A program made the translations under genes and the position numbers. Below are positions 36,337-45,283 of a stretch of DNA of 64,000 nt, in pieces. Origin of the DNA: an uncultured Flavobacteriaceae bacterium (GTDB lineage: Bacteria; Bacteroidota; Bacteroidia; Flavobacteriales; Flavobacteriaceae); assembly GCA_947489085.1 (NCBI GenBank), contig CANLCJ010000017.1, positions 30,716-94,715 on the forward strand. Reading direction: 5' to 3'. The first letter of the stretch is position 1; every line of letters starts with the position of its first letter. The notes beneath the pieces were generated by a model, which had not been told where the DNA came from, did not search any database, and worked only from the letters and a program-made list of their open reading frames with translations.

Positions 36337-36407
36337 CTTATTTTTATATAAAATTGTAATTCTGTGCTGTGTTGTTTTTGTAAAATATAAATTAAAGATA
36401 AAGTGTT

Positions 36408-37037
36408 GTGAAATTTCTAAACGAAAAATTGTGGTTTCCTGATATCTCCGAAGCATCGGAGGAGGGTATCTTGGCTATAGGAGGCGATTTGTCTGTAGCG
36501 CGTTTGCTCTTAGCTTACCGTTCGGGCATATTCCCTTGGTTCGAGAACGACGAACCGATTTTATGGTGGGCACCAGATCCTCGTTTTGTGTTATTTCCTA
36601 AAAAATTGAAAGTATCTAAAAGTATGAAAACCATACTTCGTAAAGGTAATTTTAAGGTAACGGTAAATAAAGCTTTTAAAGCTGTTATTGCTGCGTGTGC
36701 TGTAGCCAAACGCAATGGGCAAAATGGGACTTGGATAACTAATAGCATGATTAGTGCATTTACTAAATTGCATGATTTAGGGTATGCCACATCGATAGAG
36801 GTGTGGAAAGACGAAATTTTGGTTGGAGGCCTTTATGGTATCGATCTTGGAAATGGTGTTTTTACAGGAGAGAGCATGTTTTCCAAGGTAAGTAATGCCA
36901 GTAAAGTAGGCTTTATTACATTTATTCAAAACACATCCTACCGTTTGGTAGATTGCCAAGTACACACCAGTCATTTAGAGAGTTTGGGTGCAGAGGAGGT
37001 TTCTAGAACTGATTTTATGGGGTTCTTAAAAGGTTAG
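36408..37037 (+). CDS. aat: Leucyl/phenylalanyl-tRNA--protein transferase
   Basis: Transfers Leu or Phe from tRNA to proteins with N-terminal Lys or Arg, marking them for ClpS/ClpAP degradation. The 209 residues are typical: WFPDISEASEEGILAIGGDLSVARLLLAYRSGIFPWF, ILWWAPDPRFVLFP, NGTWITNSMISAF, YATSIEVWKDEILVGGLYGIDLGNGVFTGESMFS and QVHTSHLESLGA. The start is a GTG. Normal length; apparently alone in its transcript. Confidence 0.96.
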   Translation: MKFLNEKLWFPDISEASEEGILAIGGDLSVARLLLAYRSGIFPWFENDEPILWWAPDPRFVLFPKKLKVSKSMKTILRKGNFKVTVNKAFKAVIAACAVAKRNGQNGTWITNSMISAFTKLHDLGYATSIEVWKDEILVGGLYGIDLGNGVFTGESMFSKVSNASKVGFITFIQNTSYRLVDCQVHTSHLESLGAEEVSRTDFMGFLKG

Positions 37038-37134
37038 AGTGATTGTTTAGAAAAGTAAATTTCATAAAAAACCTACAAAAGAAACAAGTTATTAGCGTAT
37101 TTTTATAGTATTAATAACCAAAAAAATAAAATAG

Positions 37135-37971
37135 ATGAATTTAAGAAGTATGCTTATAGCACCGAGCTTATTATTTCTTTTTGTAAGCTGTAAAAATTCT
37201 ACAAAAAAAGAGGCAGTACCTGAAACGCCTGAAGTAGAAGTGGCCGAAAAAGTATTTATAAATAAGGGACACGAATTAGTGTCGAATTTGGTGGATAAAG
37301 TGGGCAACCACCAAGCACTAAGTGCAAAAAAAGATGTAATATATACTTATACCTATACTACACCAGATGGTAAGAGTGATGTTTCTACAGAAAAATATAT
37401 TTTCGATGGAGAACTCTCTTATGGAAAGTACGAGAAACACCAGCGTACTTTACCTAAGTTGGAGGGCGTTATAGAACAGGGATACGACGGTTCTAATTAT
37501 TGGTTAAAACATAACGGAACAATTGTAAATGATACCACAGCGCTTAAACGCGTGGCATTTAGCAGACCTACCAATTATTATTGGTTTGCCATGTTTCAAA
37601 AATTACTAGATCCAGGGTTAAATTACGAGCATTTAGGAACAGAAACAATAGACAATAAAACGTATAATATTGTAAAAGTTTCTTTCGACTCTAAAGACGA
37701 TACCCCCAAAGACATTTACCAAATATACATTAATAAAGAAACAGGTTTGGTAGATCAATTTCTATTTACAGTTGCAGATTTCGGATTATTTGAAACTCCG
37801 TTATTAATGCAAGTGGATTACGAAGAAGTCGATGGGTTTTTAATACCCAATAAACGCAAGTATAAGAAATCTACTTGGAAAGCCGAGATTGACGATGCGC
37901 CCTGGACTCATGTTACATGGACAAACATTAAGTTTAACAACGGTTTAACGAAAGCCGATTTCAAGATATAA
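37135..37971 (+). CDS. Lipoprotein of the DUF6503 type
   Basis: A 278-residue lipoprotein (lipobox FVSC at C19, then KNSTKKEA). The mature part has the outline of a LolA-like half barrel: KDVIYTYTYTTPDGKSDVSTEKYIFDGELSYGKY, GSNYWLKHNG, YNIVKVSFDSKDDTPKDIYQIYINKETGLVDQFLFTV, PNKRKYKKSTW. It resembles the Bacteroidota DUF6503 family. Function unknown. A terminator follows at 37994. The residues after the Cys are basic, unlike the acidic surface-export signal of the other lipoproteins here, so it may face the periplasm. Confidence 0.7.
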   Translation: MNLRSMLIAPSLLFLFVSCKNSTKKEAVPETPEVEVAEKVFINKGHELVSNLVDKVGNHQALSAKKDVIYTYTYTTPDGKSDVSTEKYIFDGELSYGKYEKHQRTLPKLEGVIEQGYDGSNYWLKHNGTIVNDTTALKRVAFSRPTNYYWFAMFQKLLDPGLNYEHLGTETIDNKTYNIVKVSFDSKDDTPKDIYQIYINKETGLVDQFLFTVADFGLFETPLLMQVDYEEVDGFLIPNKRKYKKSTWKAEIDDAPWTHVTWTNIKFNNGLTKADFKI

Positions 37972-37993
37972 ATAACAATAAGTAATAAATAGG

Positions 37994-38034
37994 CCTCCAT
38001 GATGTTCACTTTAAGTGCGATTATGGAGGTTTTT
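37994..38034 (+). terminator. Rho-independent terminator
   Basis: CCTCCAT (37994-38000) pairs with ATGGAGG (38023-38029), enclosing a second small hairpin (CACTT/AAGTG, 38007-38017), followed by a short T run. It ends the lipoprotein transcript. Confidence 0.7.
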
Positions 38035-38114
38035 ATAGTTTAAATCACTTCGTTAAGTGGTTACTCTAATTCTAACAGTTAAAATATTTTAATACGCGTA
38101 AATCTGTTTTACAG

Positions 38115-38681
38115 TTATACTTCGTTGTATCTAAAACAATCAACCTCGTGGTCGTTTATCATGCCTGTAGCCTGCATGTGGGCATAGATTACTGTTGAAC
38201 CCACAAATTTAAACCCTCGTTTTTTTAAATCCTTACTAACAGCATCGCTAAGTGGTGTGTTGGCTGGTGTGTCTTTATAAGATTTAAAAGCATTTTTAAT
38301 GGGTGTGCCATCAACAAATTGCCAAATATAGCTGCTAAAACTACCAAACTCTTTCTGTATTTCAATAAAAGCTTGTGCGTTACTTACAGCAGCTTTTACT
38401 TTTAATTTATTTCGAATAATACCACTGTCTTGCAAAAGCAAATCGATTTTATCTTGCTCGTAGTCTGCAATTTTCTTGTAATCAAAATTATCAAAAGCAA
38501 CTCTAAAATTATCGCGTTTCCGTAATATGGTAATCCAGCTTAAACCTGCCTGAAACGTTTCTAAAATTAAAAATTCAAATAATATAGCATCGTCGTAAAC
38601 AGGAACACCCCATTCGTTATCATGGTAGGCTTCGTATAAAGCATCGCCTTTACACCAACCGCATCTATGTTTTTCGCTCAT
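38115..38681 (-). CDS. tag: DNA-3-methyladenine glycosylase I
   Basis: Removes 3-methyladenine from DNA. The 188 residues contain all four zinc ligands of Tag (C7, H20, H178, C182), the block HDNEWGVPVYDDAILFEFLILETFQAGLSWITIL, and KRGFKFVGSTVIYAHMQATGMINDH. Normal length. The upstream region carries two inverted repeats (see 38682-39006). Confidence 0.96.
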   Translation of the reverse strand: MSEKHRCGWCKGDALYEAYHDNEWGVPVYDDAILFEFLILETFQAGLSWITILRKRDNFRVAFDNFDYKKIADYEQDKIDLLLQDSGIIRNKLKVKAAVSNAQAFIEIQKEFGSFSSYIWQFVDGTPIKNAFKSYKDTPANTPLSDAVSKDLKKRGFKFVGSTVIYAHMQATGMINDHEVDCFRYNEV

Positions 38682-39006
38682 AATAAATTCTTGTTAAAAT
38701 TTTAAACAGTTACAATGCTCTAAGGTAGCAAATGTCTGTATTTTTTGCGTAATGCTTTAAACTAATATTACGCATTGTAACATTGTCGTACGGTTTAAAT
38801 ACCATAAATCTAATGTTTTTTCAATTCTTGTATAGTCATCCTAAAGGTTAAATTAAAAAACATATTGTAGCGTTAGTGTTTGCAGCAGTTGGAAAGCTGT
38901 AATAGATTTTCTAGTGAATAATTTGGGTTTAAGTAAGGAAAAGCTTTGCTTAGAGACTAATAGTGTAACTTATTAAGAAATAACCATCTTATAAAATTGA
39001 TTTACT
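38682..39006. other. Intergenic region with overlapping inverted repeats
   Basis: 325 bases between divergent genes, with no coding frame. GTTACAATGC (38709-38718) is the exact complement of GCATTGTAAC (38772-38781). TGCGTAAT (38746-38753) pairs with ATTACGCA (38767-38774), so the right arms overlap. The two structures exclude each other. They lie upstream of tag on the minus strand and could be a regulatory switch or chance AT-rich pairing. Nothing else recognised. Confidence 0.35.
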
Positions 39007-39624
39007 ATGCACCCTACAATAAAAAATAGTTTAGAAAATAGCATATCTTACGACGCTTACAGAACATTAATGCAACACTTGGTAGAAACGCAAGCAACAA
39101 CAGGTGTAGACCAAAACGAGGCGTTAATTAATTATACAATGTTAAATGCGAAGCGCATGAAACGTTGGGATAAAACGGTAAAAGTATCTGAAGAAATTAA
39201 GCAAAAAATAACAGCACTAGATAAAAAAGTAACTTGGTTAATTATTACAGAAAGTTGGTGTGGAGATGCTGCTCATGTAATACCGGTATTAAATAAGCTG
39301 GCAGATTTAAACCCCAACATTACATTTCGATTAGTAGAACGCGATAAAAACTTAGACTTAATAGATATGTTTTTAACTAATGGCGGCAGAGCTATTGCTA
39401 AGTTAATAATGCTAGACGACGAAACTGGAGAAGTGCTTAATACTTTTGGTCCAAGACCAAGCGAAGCCACAGCTTTAGTTAATGCTTACAAGGCAGAACA
39501 CGGCAAATTAACACCAGAGTTTAAACAAGACTTACAGGTGTGGTATAACAAAAATAAAGGACAAAATATAATTAATGATATTACAGCGATGCTATGCGAA
39601 TTCCAGTCGGAAGTATGCGCCTAG
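39007..39624 (+). CDS. Thioredoxin-family protein with a single active-site Cys
   Basis: A 205-residue cytoplasmic protein of thioredoxin-like fold. The active-site turn reads ESWCGDAAHVIPVLNKL: C85 is kept, but the second Cys of CxxC is Ala88. The downstream TFRLVERDKNLDLIDMFLTNGGRAIAKLIMLD fits the thioredoxin beta-sheet with the region of the cis-Pro loop altered. The family (WCGDA) is common in Bacteroidota and Firmicutes. With a single Cys it cannot do dithiol exchange in the usual way and may bind glutathione-like thiols. Function uncertain. Confidence 0.78.
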   Translation: MHPTIKNSLENSISYDAYRTLMQHLVETQATTGVDQNEALINYTMLNAKRMKRWDKTVKVSEEIKQKITALDKKVTWLIITESWCGDAAHVIPVLNKLADLNPNITFRLVERDKNLDLIDMFLTNGGRAIAKLIMLDDETGEVLNTFGPRPSEATALVNAYKAEHGKLTPEFKQDLQVWYNKNKGQNIINDITAMLCEFQSEVCA

Positions 39625-39651
39625 AAATTAATTTGCCGTATTAATAACGGT

Positions 39652-40371
39652 TTATTTTCCTAAAAAGTTAAAGGTGATCGACCCAATTTGTTCATCTTTA
39701 GATAAATCTGAATTGAATTTAACCTCTTTTGCGTATTGTATGGCATGCTTTATAAGGCATGCGTTACTAGAATTGGAAGATGTGTTTAAGGAAGCCTCTG
39801 TTACAATTCCTTTGCCATTTACTAAAATAGTAATTACAATTTTACCACCACGTTCACATAAATAAATGGGTGTTTCATAATACTCTAAGGACCGATTAGT
39901 TAAAGAGAAAGACATTGTGCTGTTTGCATTGTTTGTCTTTTTCTTTTGCTTTTCAAGCAAAGCATTTACGGCATCGAATTTAGTTAACTCATCATTAGCC
40001 GTTTTTTCTAAATGCATGTTTTTGTATTTGGATTTATAGCCCTTAACGGCACTAGAGTTATCTATAGCTTGTCTTTTAGGAATGTAGTCTTCTGGCGGTT
40101 CTATAAGCTGGTAGGCTTGCGCAAAGCGACTGCTTTTTCTAGAAGCATCATAAGCCTCATTAGTCTCTGCCTTACTGTTATTACTTTTTTCTAAAACTTT
40201 TTCCTTTTCTATTTTAGCCTTATCTATTTTATTGTCAGGCTCTAATATATAATAACTTTCTGCGGTGTAATTTATCTTTTGCTTTAAGCTTAAACTAAAA
40301 ATAGCAAGTATTACTGTGCCAGATAATAGCGCAGTGATTAGTAATGCCTTATGAGTATCTGAGAAGTACAA
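39652..40371 (-). CDS. TonB-like energy transducer with altered C-terminal domain
   Basis: A 239-residue protein with one N-terminal membrane helix (about 9-29), a Lys/Glu-rich linker (about 45-165) and a C-terminal domain (about 168-239, LCERGGKIVITILVNGKGIVTEASLNTSSN and IGSITFNFLGK) with the outline of a TonB C-terminal fold. In TonB this fold contacts outer-membrane receptors. The proline-rich spacer is missing. No receptor, exbB or exbD gene is adjacent, so the assignment rests on fold pattern only. Confidence 0.6.
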   Translation of the reverse strand: MYFSDTHKALLITALLSGTVILAIFSLSLKQKINYTAESYYILEPDNKIDKAKIEKEKVLEKSNNSKAETNEAYDASRKSSRFAQAYQLIEPPEDYIPKRQAIDNSSAVKGYKSKYKNMHLEKTANDELTKFDAVNALLEKQKKKTNNANSTMSFSLTNRSLEYYETPIYLCERGGKIVITILVNGKGIVTEASLNTSSNSSNACLIKHAIQYAKEVKFNSDLSKDEQIGSITFNFLGK

Positions 40372-40419
40372 CTATAAAAAATATAATTAATTACTCCAAT
40401 ATACGAAAAAAGATAGCAT

Positions 40420-41109
40420 TTAGTTGTTAATGCTGTTTATGAAATTTTCGATAGAAATAGCGTCCTTTACATTAAAGTCGCCAATTTTGGTACGTCTAAG
40501 TGCAGAGAGGTGTGCGCCAGATTGTAACGCCTTTCCAAAATCGTGAGCTAAAGAACGTATATAAGTGCCTTTGCTGCAAACAATTTTAAAATCTATTTGC
40601 AATTCGTTAATCGCTGTAATTTCGAATTTTAAAACAGATACCGTTCTAGGTTTTATTTCTACAGATTCTCCAGCTCTGGCAAATTCATAAAGACGTTTGC
40701 CATCTTTTTTTAAAGCGGAAAATATTGGTGGCAGTTGCTGGATTTCTCCAATAAATTGTGCCGTAGTTTCTTGTATTAAATTTGGTGTAATGTGCGCTGT
40801 AGGGAAGGTTTGGTCTATTGCGGTTTCAAGATCGTAAGAGGGTGTTGTGCTCCCTAATACAAAAGTGCCTGTGTACTCTTTAATTTGACCTTGAAAGGTG
40901 TTAATTTCTTTTGTTTTTTTACCTGTACATATTACTAACAATCCAGTAGCCAGAGGATCTAAAGTACCCGCATGGCCTACCTTTATTTTTTTAATATTAA
41001 AAGCCTGCCTAATCTCCCAGCGCAGTTTATTAACAGCTTGAAAAGAAGTCCAATTTAAGGGCTTATCAATTAATAATACTTGTCCAGATAGAAAATCTTC
41101 AGCAGTCAT
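40420..41109 (-). CDS. truB: tRNA pseudouridine(55) synthase
   Basis: Makes pseudouridine 55 in the T loop of tRNAs. The 229 residues begin GQVLLIDKPLNWTSFQAVNKLR and contain GHAGTLDPLATGLL with catalytic D51, IQQLPPIFSALKKDGKRLYEFARAG, and VCSKGTYIRSLAHDFG. It lacks the extra C-terminal PUA domain, as usual for Bacteroidota. It starts 3 bases after uppP, in the conserved ftsX-DUF3098-uppP-truB neighbourhood. Confidence 0.96.
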   Translation of the reverse strand: MTAEDFLSGQVLLIDKPLNWTSFQAVNKLRWEIRQAFNIKKIKVGHAGTLDPLATGLLVICTGKKTKEINTFQGQIKEYTGTFVLGSTTPSYDLETAIDQTFPTAHITPNLIQETTAQFIGEIQQLPPIFSALKKDGKRLYEFARAGESVEIKPRTVSVLKFEITAINELQIDFKIVCSKGTYIRSLAHDFGKALQSGAHLSALRRTKIGDFNVKDAISIENFINSINN

Positions 41110-41112
41110 GTT

Positions 41113-41904
41113 TTATTTAAGTGAAAAGAATATGGCAATAACACCTACAATAACACAATACAAAGCAAAGTAAGACAGCTTACTTTTTTTAACTAAAGAT
41201 ATCATCCAGGTGCAAGCAAAAAGGCCTGCCACAAAAGCAGCAACAAAGCCTACCGATAATGCTGTGAAATTTTGACTGTTGGAAGAAATATCGCCGCTAA
41301 GTATATCTTTGGCTATTTTCCCAAATATTAATGGCACTACCATTAAAAAAGAAAAACGGGCAGCTTTAGTTTTATCGTTACCAATAAGCACAGAGGTAGA
41401 AATAGTAGCACCAGACCTAGATATACCCGGAAGCATGGCAATGGCTTGAGATATGCCAATAACAAATGCATTTTTAAAACTTACATTCTTTGTAGTGTCT
41501 TTAGCTTTATTGGCTAAAAATAAAAGTACCGCCGTTACAATAAGCATGCAGCCTACCAGAAAAATATCTCCGCCAAACAAGGCTTCAAGCTGGTCTTCGA
41601 AAAACAAACCCACAACAACAGCAGGTAACATAGAAATAACAATCTTGGTTAAAAATTGCATGTCCTCATTCCATTTTAGTTTTAAAATACCCTTAATAAT
41701 ATCTAAAATGTCTTTTCTAAACACAACTAGTGTGCTTAAAGCAGTTGCAAAGTGCAATACTACAGTAAATAGAAGACTTTCTTCTGGTAAAGAATTATCG
41801 CCCAAAATGGCTTTACCTAACTCTAAATGCCCACTGGAAGACACTGGTAAAAACTCTGTTAACCCTTGAATAATACCTAAAATTATTGCATCTAAAATAT
41901 CCAT
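41113..41904 (-). CDS. uppP: Undecaprenyl-diphosphate phosphatase
   Basis: An inner-membrane enzyme that recycles the undecaprenyl carrier for peptidoglycan and polysaccharide export. The 263 residues contain LTEFLPVSSSGHLELG (E17 and the SSSGH motif) and LPGISRSGATIS, both essential to the BacA/UppP family, plus about seven membrane segments. Transcribed with truB. Confidence 0.96.
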   Translation of the reverse strand: MDILDAIILGIIQGLTEFLPVSSSGHLELGKAILGDNSLPEESLLFTVVLHFATALSTLVVFRKDILDIIKGILKLKWNEDMQFLTKIVISMLPAVVVGLFFEDQLEALFGGDIFLVGCMLIVTAVLLFLANKAKDTTKNVSFKNAFVIGISQAIAMLPGISRSGATISTSVLIGNDKTKAARFSFLMVVPLIFGKIAKDILSGDISSNSQNFTALSVGFVAAFVAGLFACTWMISLVKKSKLSYFALYCVIVGVIAIFFSLK

Positions 41905-42119
41905 TTCGCAAAAGTATTAAAATAGTGTTATAAAACCTTTTTTCAATATTAAAGTTTGATTGCTTTTTTTACAATTAATAAAGGTGTTGAGAAAACTTTA
42001 AATCTATGAAGAATTGTATTTTAGAGCTACGAATAAGTTACAGAAGCTAAATGCTAATACTTGCCAAAACATTAAAAGACGAATGATGCCTCTTAAACAC
42101 GCACATCAAATTAAAACAG

Positions 42120-43250
42120 ATGAAAATTATTATCGCACCAGATAAGTTTAAAAATTCACTAACAAGTATTGAGTTTTGTAAAACAGTAAGAGAAATCCTG
42201 AAAGTAGCTTTACCAAAAGCAGAAACTCTGGAATTACCACTTGCAGATGGGGGAGACGGCACTATGGAAGTTTTGAGACACTACATGAAGGCAGAAATGG
42301 TTAAGTTAGAGGTTAATGGTCCTTTTTTTACCCCTGTTGTAGCAACATACTTATATGCAAAAAATACTAAGACAGCATTTATAGAAATGGCTGAAGCTTC
42401 TGGGTTGAAATTATTAGAAGCAGAGCAGCTTGATTGCAAGAACGCAACCACTTTGGGTACAGGAGAGCTGATACAGCACGCAATAAACATCGGGGCTACT
42501 AAAATTGTTTTAGGTATTGGAGGCAGTGCGACTAATGATTGTGGAATAGGTATGGCCACTGCTTTAGGCTACAGGTTTTTAGACGATAAACATGCTGAGG
42601 TAAAACCCATAGGTGCAAATCTCTCTAAAATCAAACATGTCGATGCCGCTAAGGTAAATGCTAAACTTAAAACAATTCGTTTTAAAATAGCTTGCGATGT
42701 AGAAAATCCGCTCTACGGGAAACACGGGGCTGCACACGTTTATGCACAGCAAAAAGGTGCAACAACTACAGAAATAGAACTGTTAGATGAGGGGCTAAGA
42801 GCGTTTTCTAAAGTAATAAATGCTTTTTTTAATGTTGAATCGCAAATGCTAAGAGGTGCAGGTGCTTCAGGAGGCATGGGGTTGGCAGCAAAAGTATTTT
42901 TAAATGGTGCTTTGCTACCAGGTATAGACCTTGTAAAGGCAATGGGTAATTTTGATAAACACATAAAAGGTGCCGATTGGATTATTACTGGAGAAGGTAA
43001 ACTAGATAAGCAAACGCTATCGGGTAAAACCATAGAAGGTGTACTTACATCGGCTAAAAAAGCAAAAGTTAAAGTGGCTGCGTTTTGCGGTAGTATAGAT
43101 TTAAACGAAGCATCTAGAGTACATTTAGGCTTAGATTATAGCGATGCGATACTAAATTACACTGATAATATTGACGATGCTATGGAAAACAGCACACACT
43201 ATTTAGAAAAAATAACGAATAATTTTATAAAGACTATAAAAGCTGAATAA
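42120..43250 (+). CDS. glxK: Glycerate kinase (GlxK/GarK family)
   Basis: A 376-residue glycerate kinase. It starts MKIIIAPDKFKNSLTS and shows LPLADGGDGTMEVL, TTLGTGELIQHAINIGATKIVLGIGGSATNDCGIGMATALGYRF, GAGASGGMGLAAKVFL and TGEGKLDKQTLSGKT, all hallmarks of the family. It lies on the opposite strand between DUF3098 and uppP. It ends 2 bases before the DUF3098 stop, so it has been placed inside an otherwise conserved cell-envelope cluster. Confidence 0.94.
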   Translation: MKIIIAPDKFKNSLTSIEFCKTVREILKVALPKAETLELPLADGGDGTMEVLRHYMKAEMVKLEVNGPFFTPVVATYLYAKNTKTAFIEMAEASGLKLLEAEQLDCKNATTLGTGELIQHAINIGATKIVLGIGGSATNDCGIGMATALGYRFLDDKHAEVKPIGANLSKIKHVDAAKVNAKLKTIRFKIACDVENPLYGKHGAAHVYAQQKGATTTEIELLDEGLRAFSKVINAFFNVESQMLRGAGASGGMGLAAKVFLNGALLPGIDLVKAMGNFDKHIKGADWIITGEGKLDKQTLSGKTIEGVLTSAKKAKVKVAAFCGSIDLNEASRVHLGLDYSDAILNYTDNIDDAMENSTHYLEKITNNFIKTIKAE

Positions 43251-43251
43251 A

Positions 43252-43506
43252 TTACTTTTTATCAGGGTTAAGTAAAATAGCATAAATCTGTATGCCAAAA
43301 CCGATTAAAACTAAAGTAGGGGCTAAACGTATGCGTCTCCAGTGGAAGATATCTGGGTTAAACACGTTAGGGTCGTCGCTACCGCCACCTGCCATAAGTG
43401 CAAAACCAAGAGCTATACAAGCCAAACCAATATACATAAATTTGTAGTTTTTCTTACCAAATACAAATGTCGGTTTTGTCGATGCTTTGCGTTTCTGCTC
43501 TCCCAT
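43252..43506 (-). CDS. DUF3098 membrane protein
   Basis: An 84-residue inner-membrane protein with two hydrophobic helices (about 24-42 and 61-79) and GLACIALGFALMAGGGSDDPNVFNPDIF, matching DUF3098. In Bacteroidota it usually lies between ftsX and uppP and may take part in cell division or envelope assembly; no function has been shown that I know of. Confidence 0.88.
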   Translation of the reverse strand: MGEQKRKASTKPTFVFGKKNYKFMYIGLACIALGFALMAGGGSDDPNVFNPDIFHWRRIRLAPTLVLIGFGIQIYAILLNPDKK

Positions 43507-43655
43507 AATAACGTATAATAATACTTTTGTGCAAAATAAACGATTTATTTAAAATAAGCATGTTAAAGATTTTTAAATTTTACAAACCAATTTTAGAAAG
43601 TATTTTGGCAGTAAAATGCGTTACATTATGTTTAAAAGTCAAAAACTAAAACATA

Positions 43656-44240
43656 CTAGAAACGGAATCCTAGGCCTAATTTAAAAATATTAATATTGGA
43701 GTTAAAAGTAACATCAGGCACATCTCCGTTAATATTCAGTTTTGTAAAATCGTATTGCGCATGTGCAAACAGTTTAGAGCTAATATCGTAAGCCACACCC
43801 AAATTAAAGCTAAAACCATTTTCGTTTTCACTTCTATTATTACCCACGTTGCCCGGTACAAAGGGATTTATGTTTGTAGCTTCAGAGTTTAAAAAAGAAT
43901 AGCCAATACCTATAGAAGGATGAAATTTTGGGGTAGATACAATATTAAGTTCTCCAAAAACCATGGGCTGGATAAGAATTATTGTAACATCGAAAGGCTG
44001 CGTTGCATCGTTGCTATCAGGGCTTCTGTAAATACTACCATTTAAAGCAATACCAACATCAACTAAAGGTTTAGAAACAAATCGGTAATTTATGCCTAAA
44101 TCGAGGATGCCATTAAAGTTTCTACCAAGGAAATTATCATCAAAAGGTACAGGGTAGCTCGCCTCTAAAGCAAATTTTGGGTTTTGCGCAGAAAGTTGTA
44201 ATCCTGCTAATAACAATAAAATAAAGCTCAAACGTTTCAT
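43656..44240 (-). CDS. Outer-membrane beta-barrel protein (porin-like)
   Basis: A 194-residue exported protein. The ATG at 44240 gives a standard signal peptide (MKRLSFILLLLAGLQLSAQ); an upstream ATG at 44261 adds 7 residues. The mature part has alternating strands typical of an eight-stranded OmpA/OmpW-like barrel, with ...INIFKLGLGFRF at the end and a terminal aromatic, the signal for barrel insertion. It sits between ftsX and DUF3098, where other Flavobacteriaceae often have no such gene. Confidence 0.78.
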   Translation of the reverse strand: MKRLSFILLLLAGLQLSAQNPKFALEASYPVPFDDNFLGRNFNGILDLGINYRFVSKPLVDVGIALNGSIYRSPDSNDATQPFDVTIILIQPMVFGELNIVSTPKFHPSIGIGYSFLNSEATNINPFVPGNVGNNRSENENGFSFNLGVAYDISSKLFAHAQYDFTKLNINGDVPDVTFNSNINIFKLGLGFRF

Positions 44241-44272
44241 AACATAGCTGTTAAATGGCAATAGAACATAGG

Positions 44273-45151
44273 CTAATAATACAGCTCATCTGTTTTTAAA
44301 TTTAAGAAACGTTGCGTAGCAAAGTGCGTGCTAATCCAAGTAATTACAATACCTAAACCAAAAATAAAAGTAAAGAGTAAAACCATAAGTACAGGATTGG
44401 CCAGTAGTTCCAATTCTGGGAAAGTACGGTTAACATAATATAGCACGATAGCCATTCCAATCATTGCTAAAACAGCACCTATAACACCAAGGCGTACACT
44501 TTTCCAAATAAAAGGACGTCTAATAAAACGTTTGGTAGCACCTACCATTTGCATGGTTTTTATGGTAAAACGTTTAGAATACACAGAAAGGCGTAACGAA
44601 CTGTTTATAAGCAACACCGCAATTAGGGTAAACAGACCGCTTATAACCAGTACCCAAAAACTAATTTTCTTAACATTATCGTTCATAAGATTAACCAAAT
44701 CGTTATCGTAAGTCACTTCATCCACAAACTTTTTATTTAAAGCCTCAGTAGAGATTTTCTCTAAATGCTCAGACGTTACAAAGTCTGCCTTTAAATGCAC
44801 ATCAATAGAATTTTGTAAAGGATTATAGCCCACAAAATCCATAAAATCCTCACCGTTTTCAGCTTTCATAAATGCTGCAGCTTCTTCCTTAGAGACGTAA
44901 GTAGTAGACTTTACATAATCTGCCAAAGCCAAACTCTTTTCAAGCTGTTTGCGCTCCACTTTTTTAGCACTATCCTTTAAGTAAATTGTAACCACAACCT
45001 GTTCTTTAAAATGATCGGAAACCCTTTTGGCATTCAAAACCAACATTCCAAGTAAGCCTAATAAAAATAAAACCAAAGCAATACTAATAACTACCGAAAT
45101 ATAAGACGACACCAAACGGCGTTTTTGATGATTTTCGAAAGATGAACTCAT
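44273..45151 (-). CDS. ftsX: Cell division protein FtsX
   Basis: The membrane partner of FtsE that activates peptidoglycan hydrolases at the division site. The 292 residues show four membrane helices (about 18-40, 164-186, 221-241, 253-275), an extracytoplasmic domain (about 43-160) and the conserved cytoplasmic turn MQMVGATKRFIRRPFIWKS between helices 2 and 3. ftsE is not in the window. Confidence 0.95.
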   Translation of the reverse strand: MSSSFENHQKRRLVSSYISVVISIALVLFLLGLLGMLVLNAKRVSDHFKEQVVVTIYLKDSAKKVERKQLEKSLALADYVKSTTYVSKEEAAAFMKAENGEDFMDFVGYNPLQNSIDVHLKADFVTSEHLEKISTEALNKKFVDEVTYDNDLVNLMNDNVKKISFWVLVISGLFTLIAVLLINSSLRLSVYSKRFTIKTMQMVGATKRFIRRPFIWKSVRLGVIGAVLAMIGMAIVLYYVNRTFPELELLANPVLMVLLFTFIFGLGIVITWISTHFATQRFLNLKTDELYY

Positions 45152-45283
45152 AGAATAGTGGATTAACCCTGTAAAAGTAACAAAGAAATTTATTATCGTT
45201 AGCCTTTACAACGTTTAAACTTTTAATAGTGTTATATTAAGTTTAAATTTGCCGCTTTAATAATCGGAAGAGATTAGAATAGA

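Noticed and set aside
39652..40371. Assignment as a full TonB protein
   Set aside because: It lacks the proline-rich spacer and has no exbBD or receptor nearby, so only a TonB-like label is justified.
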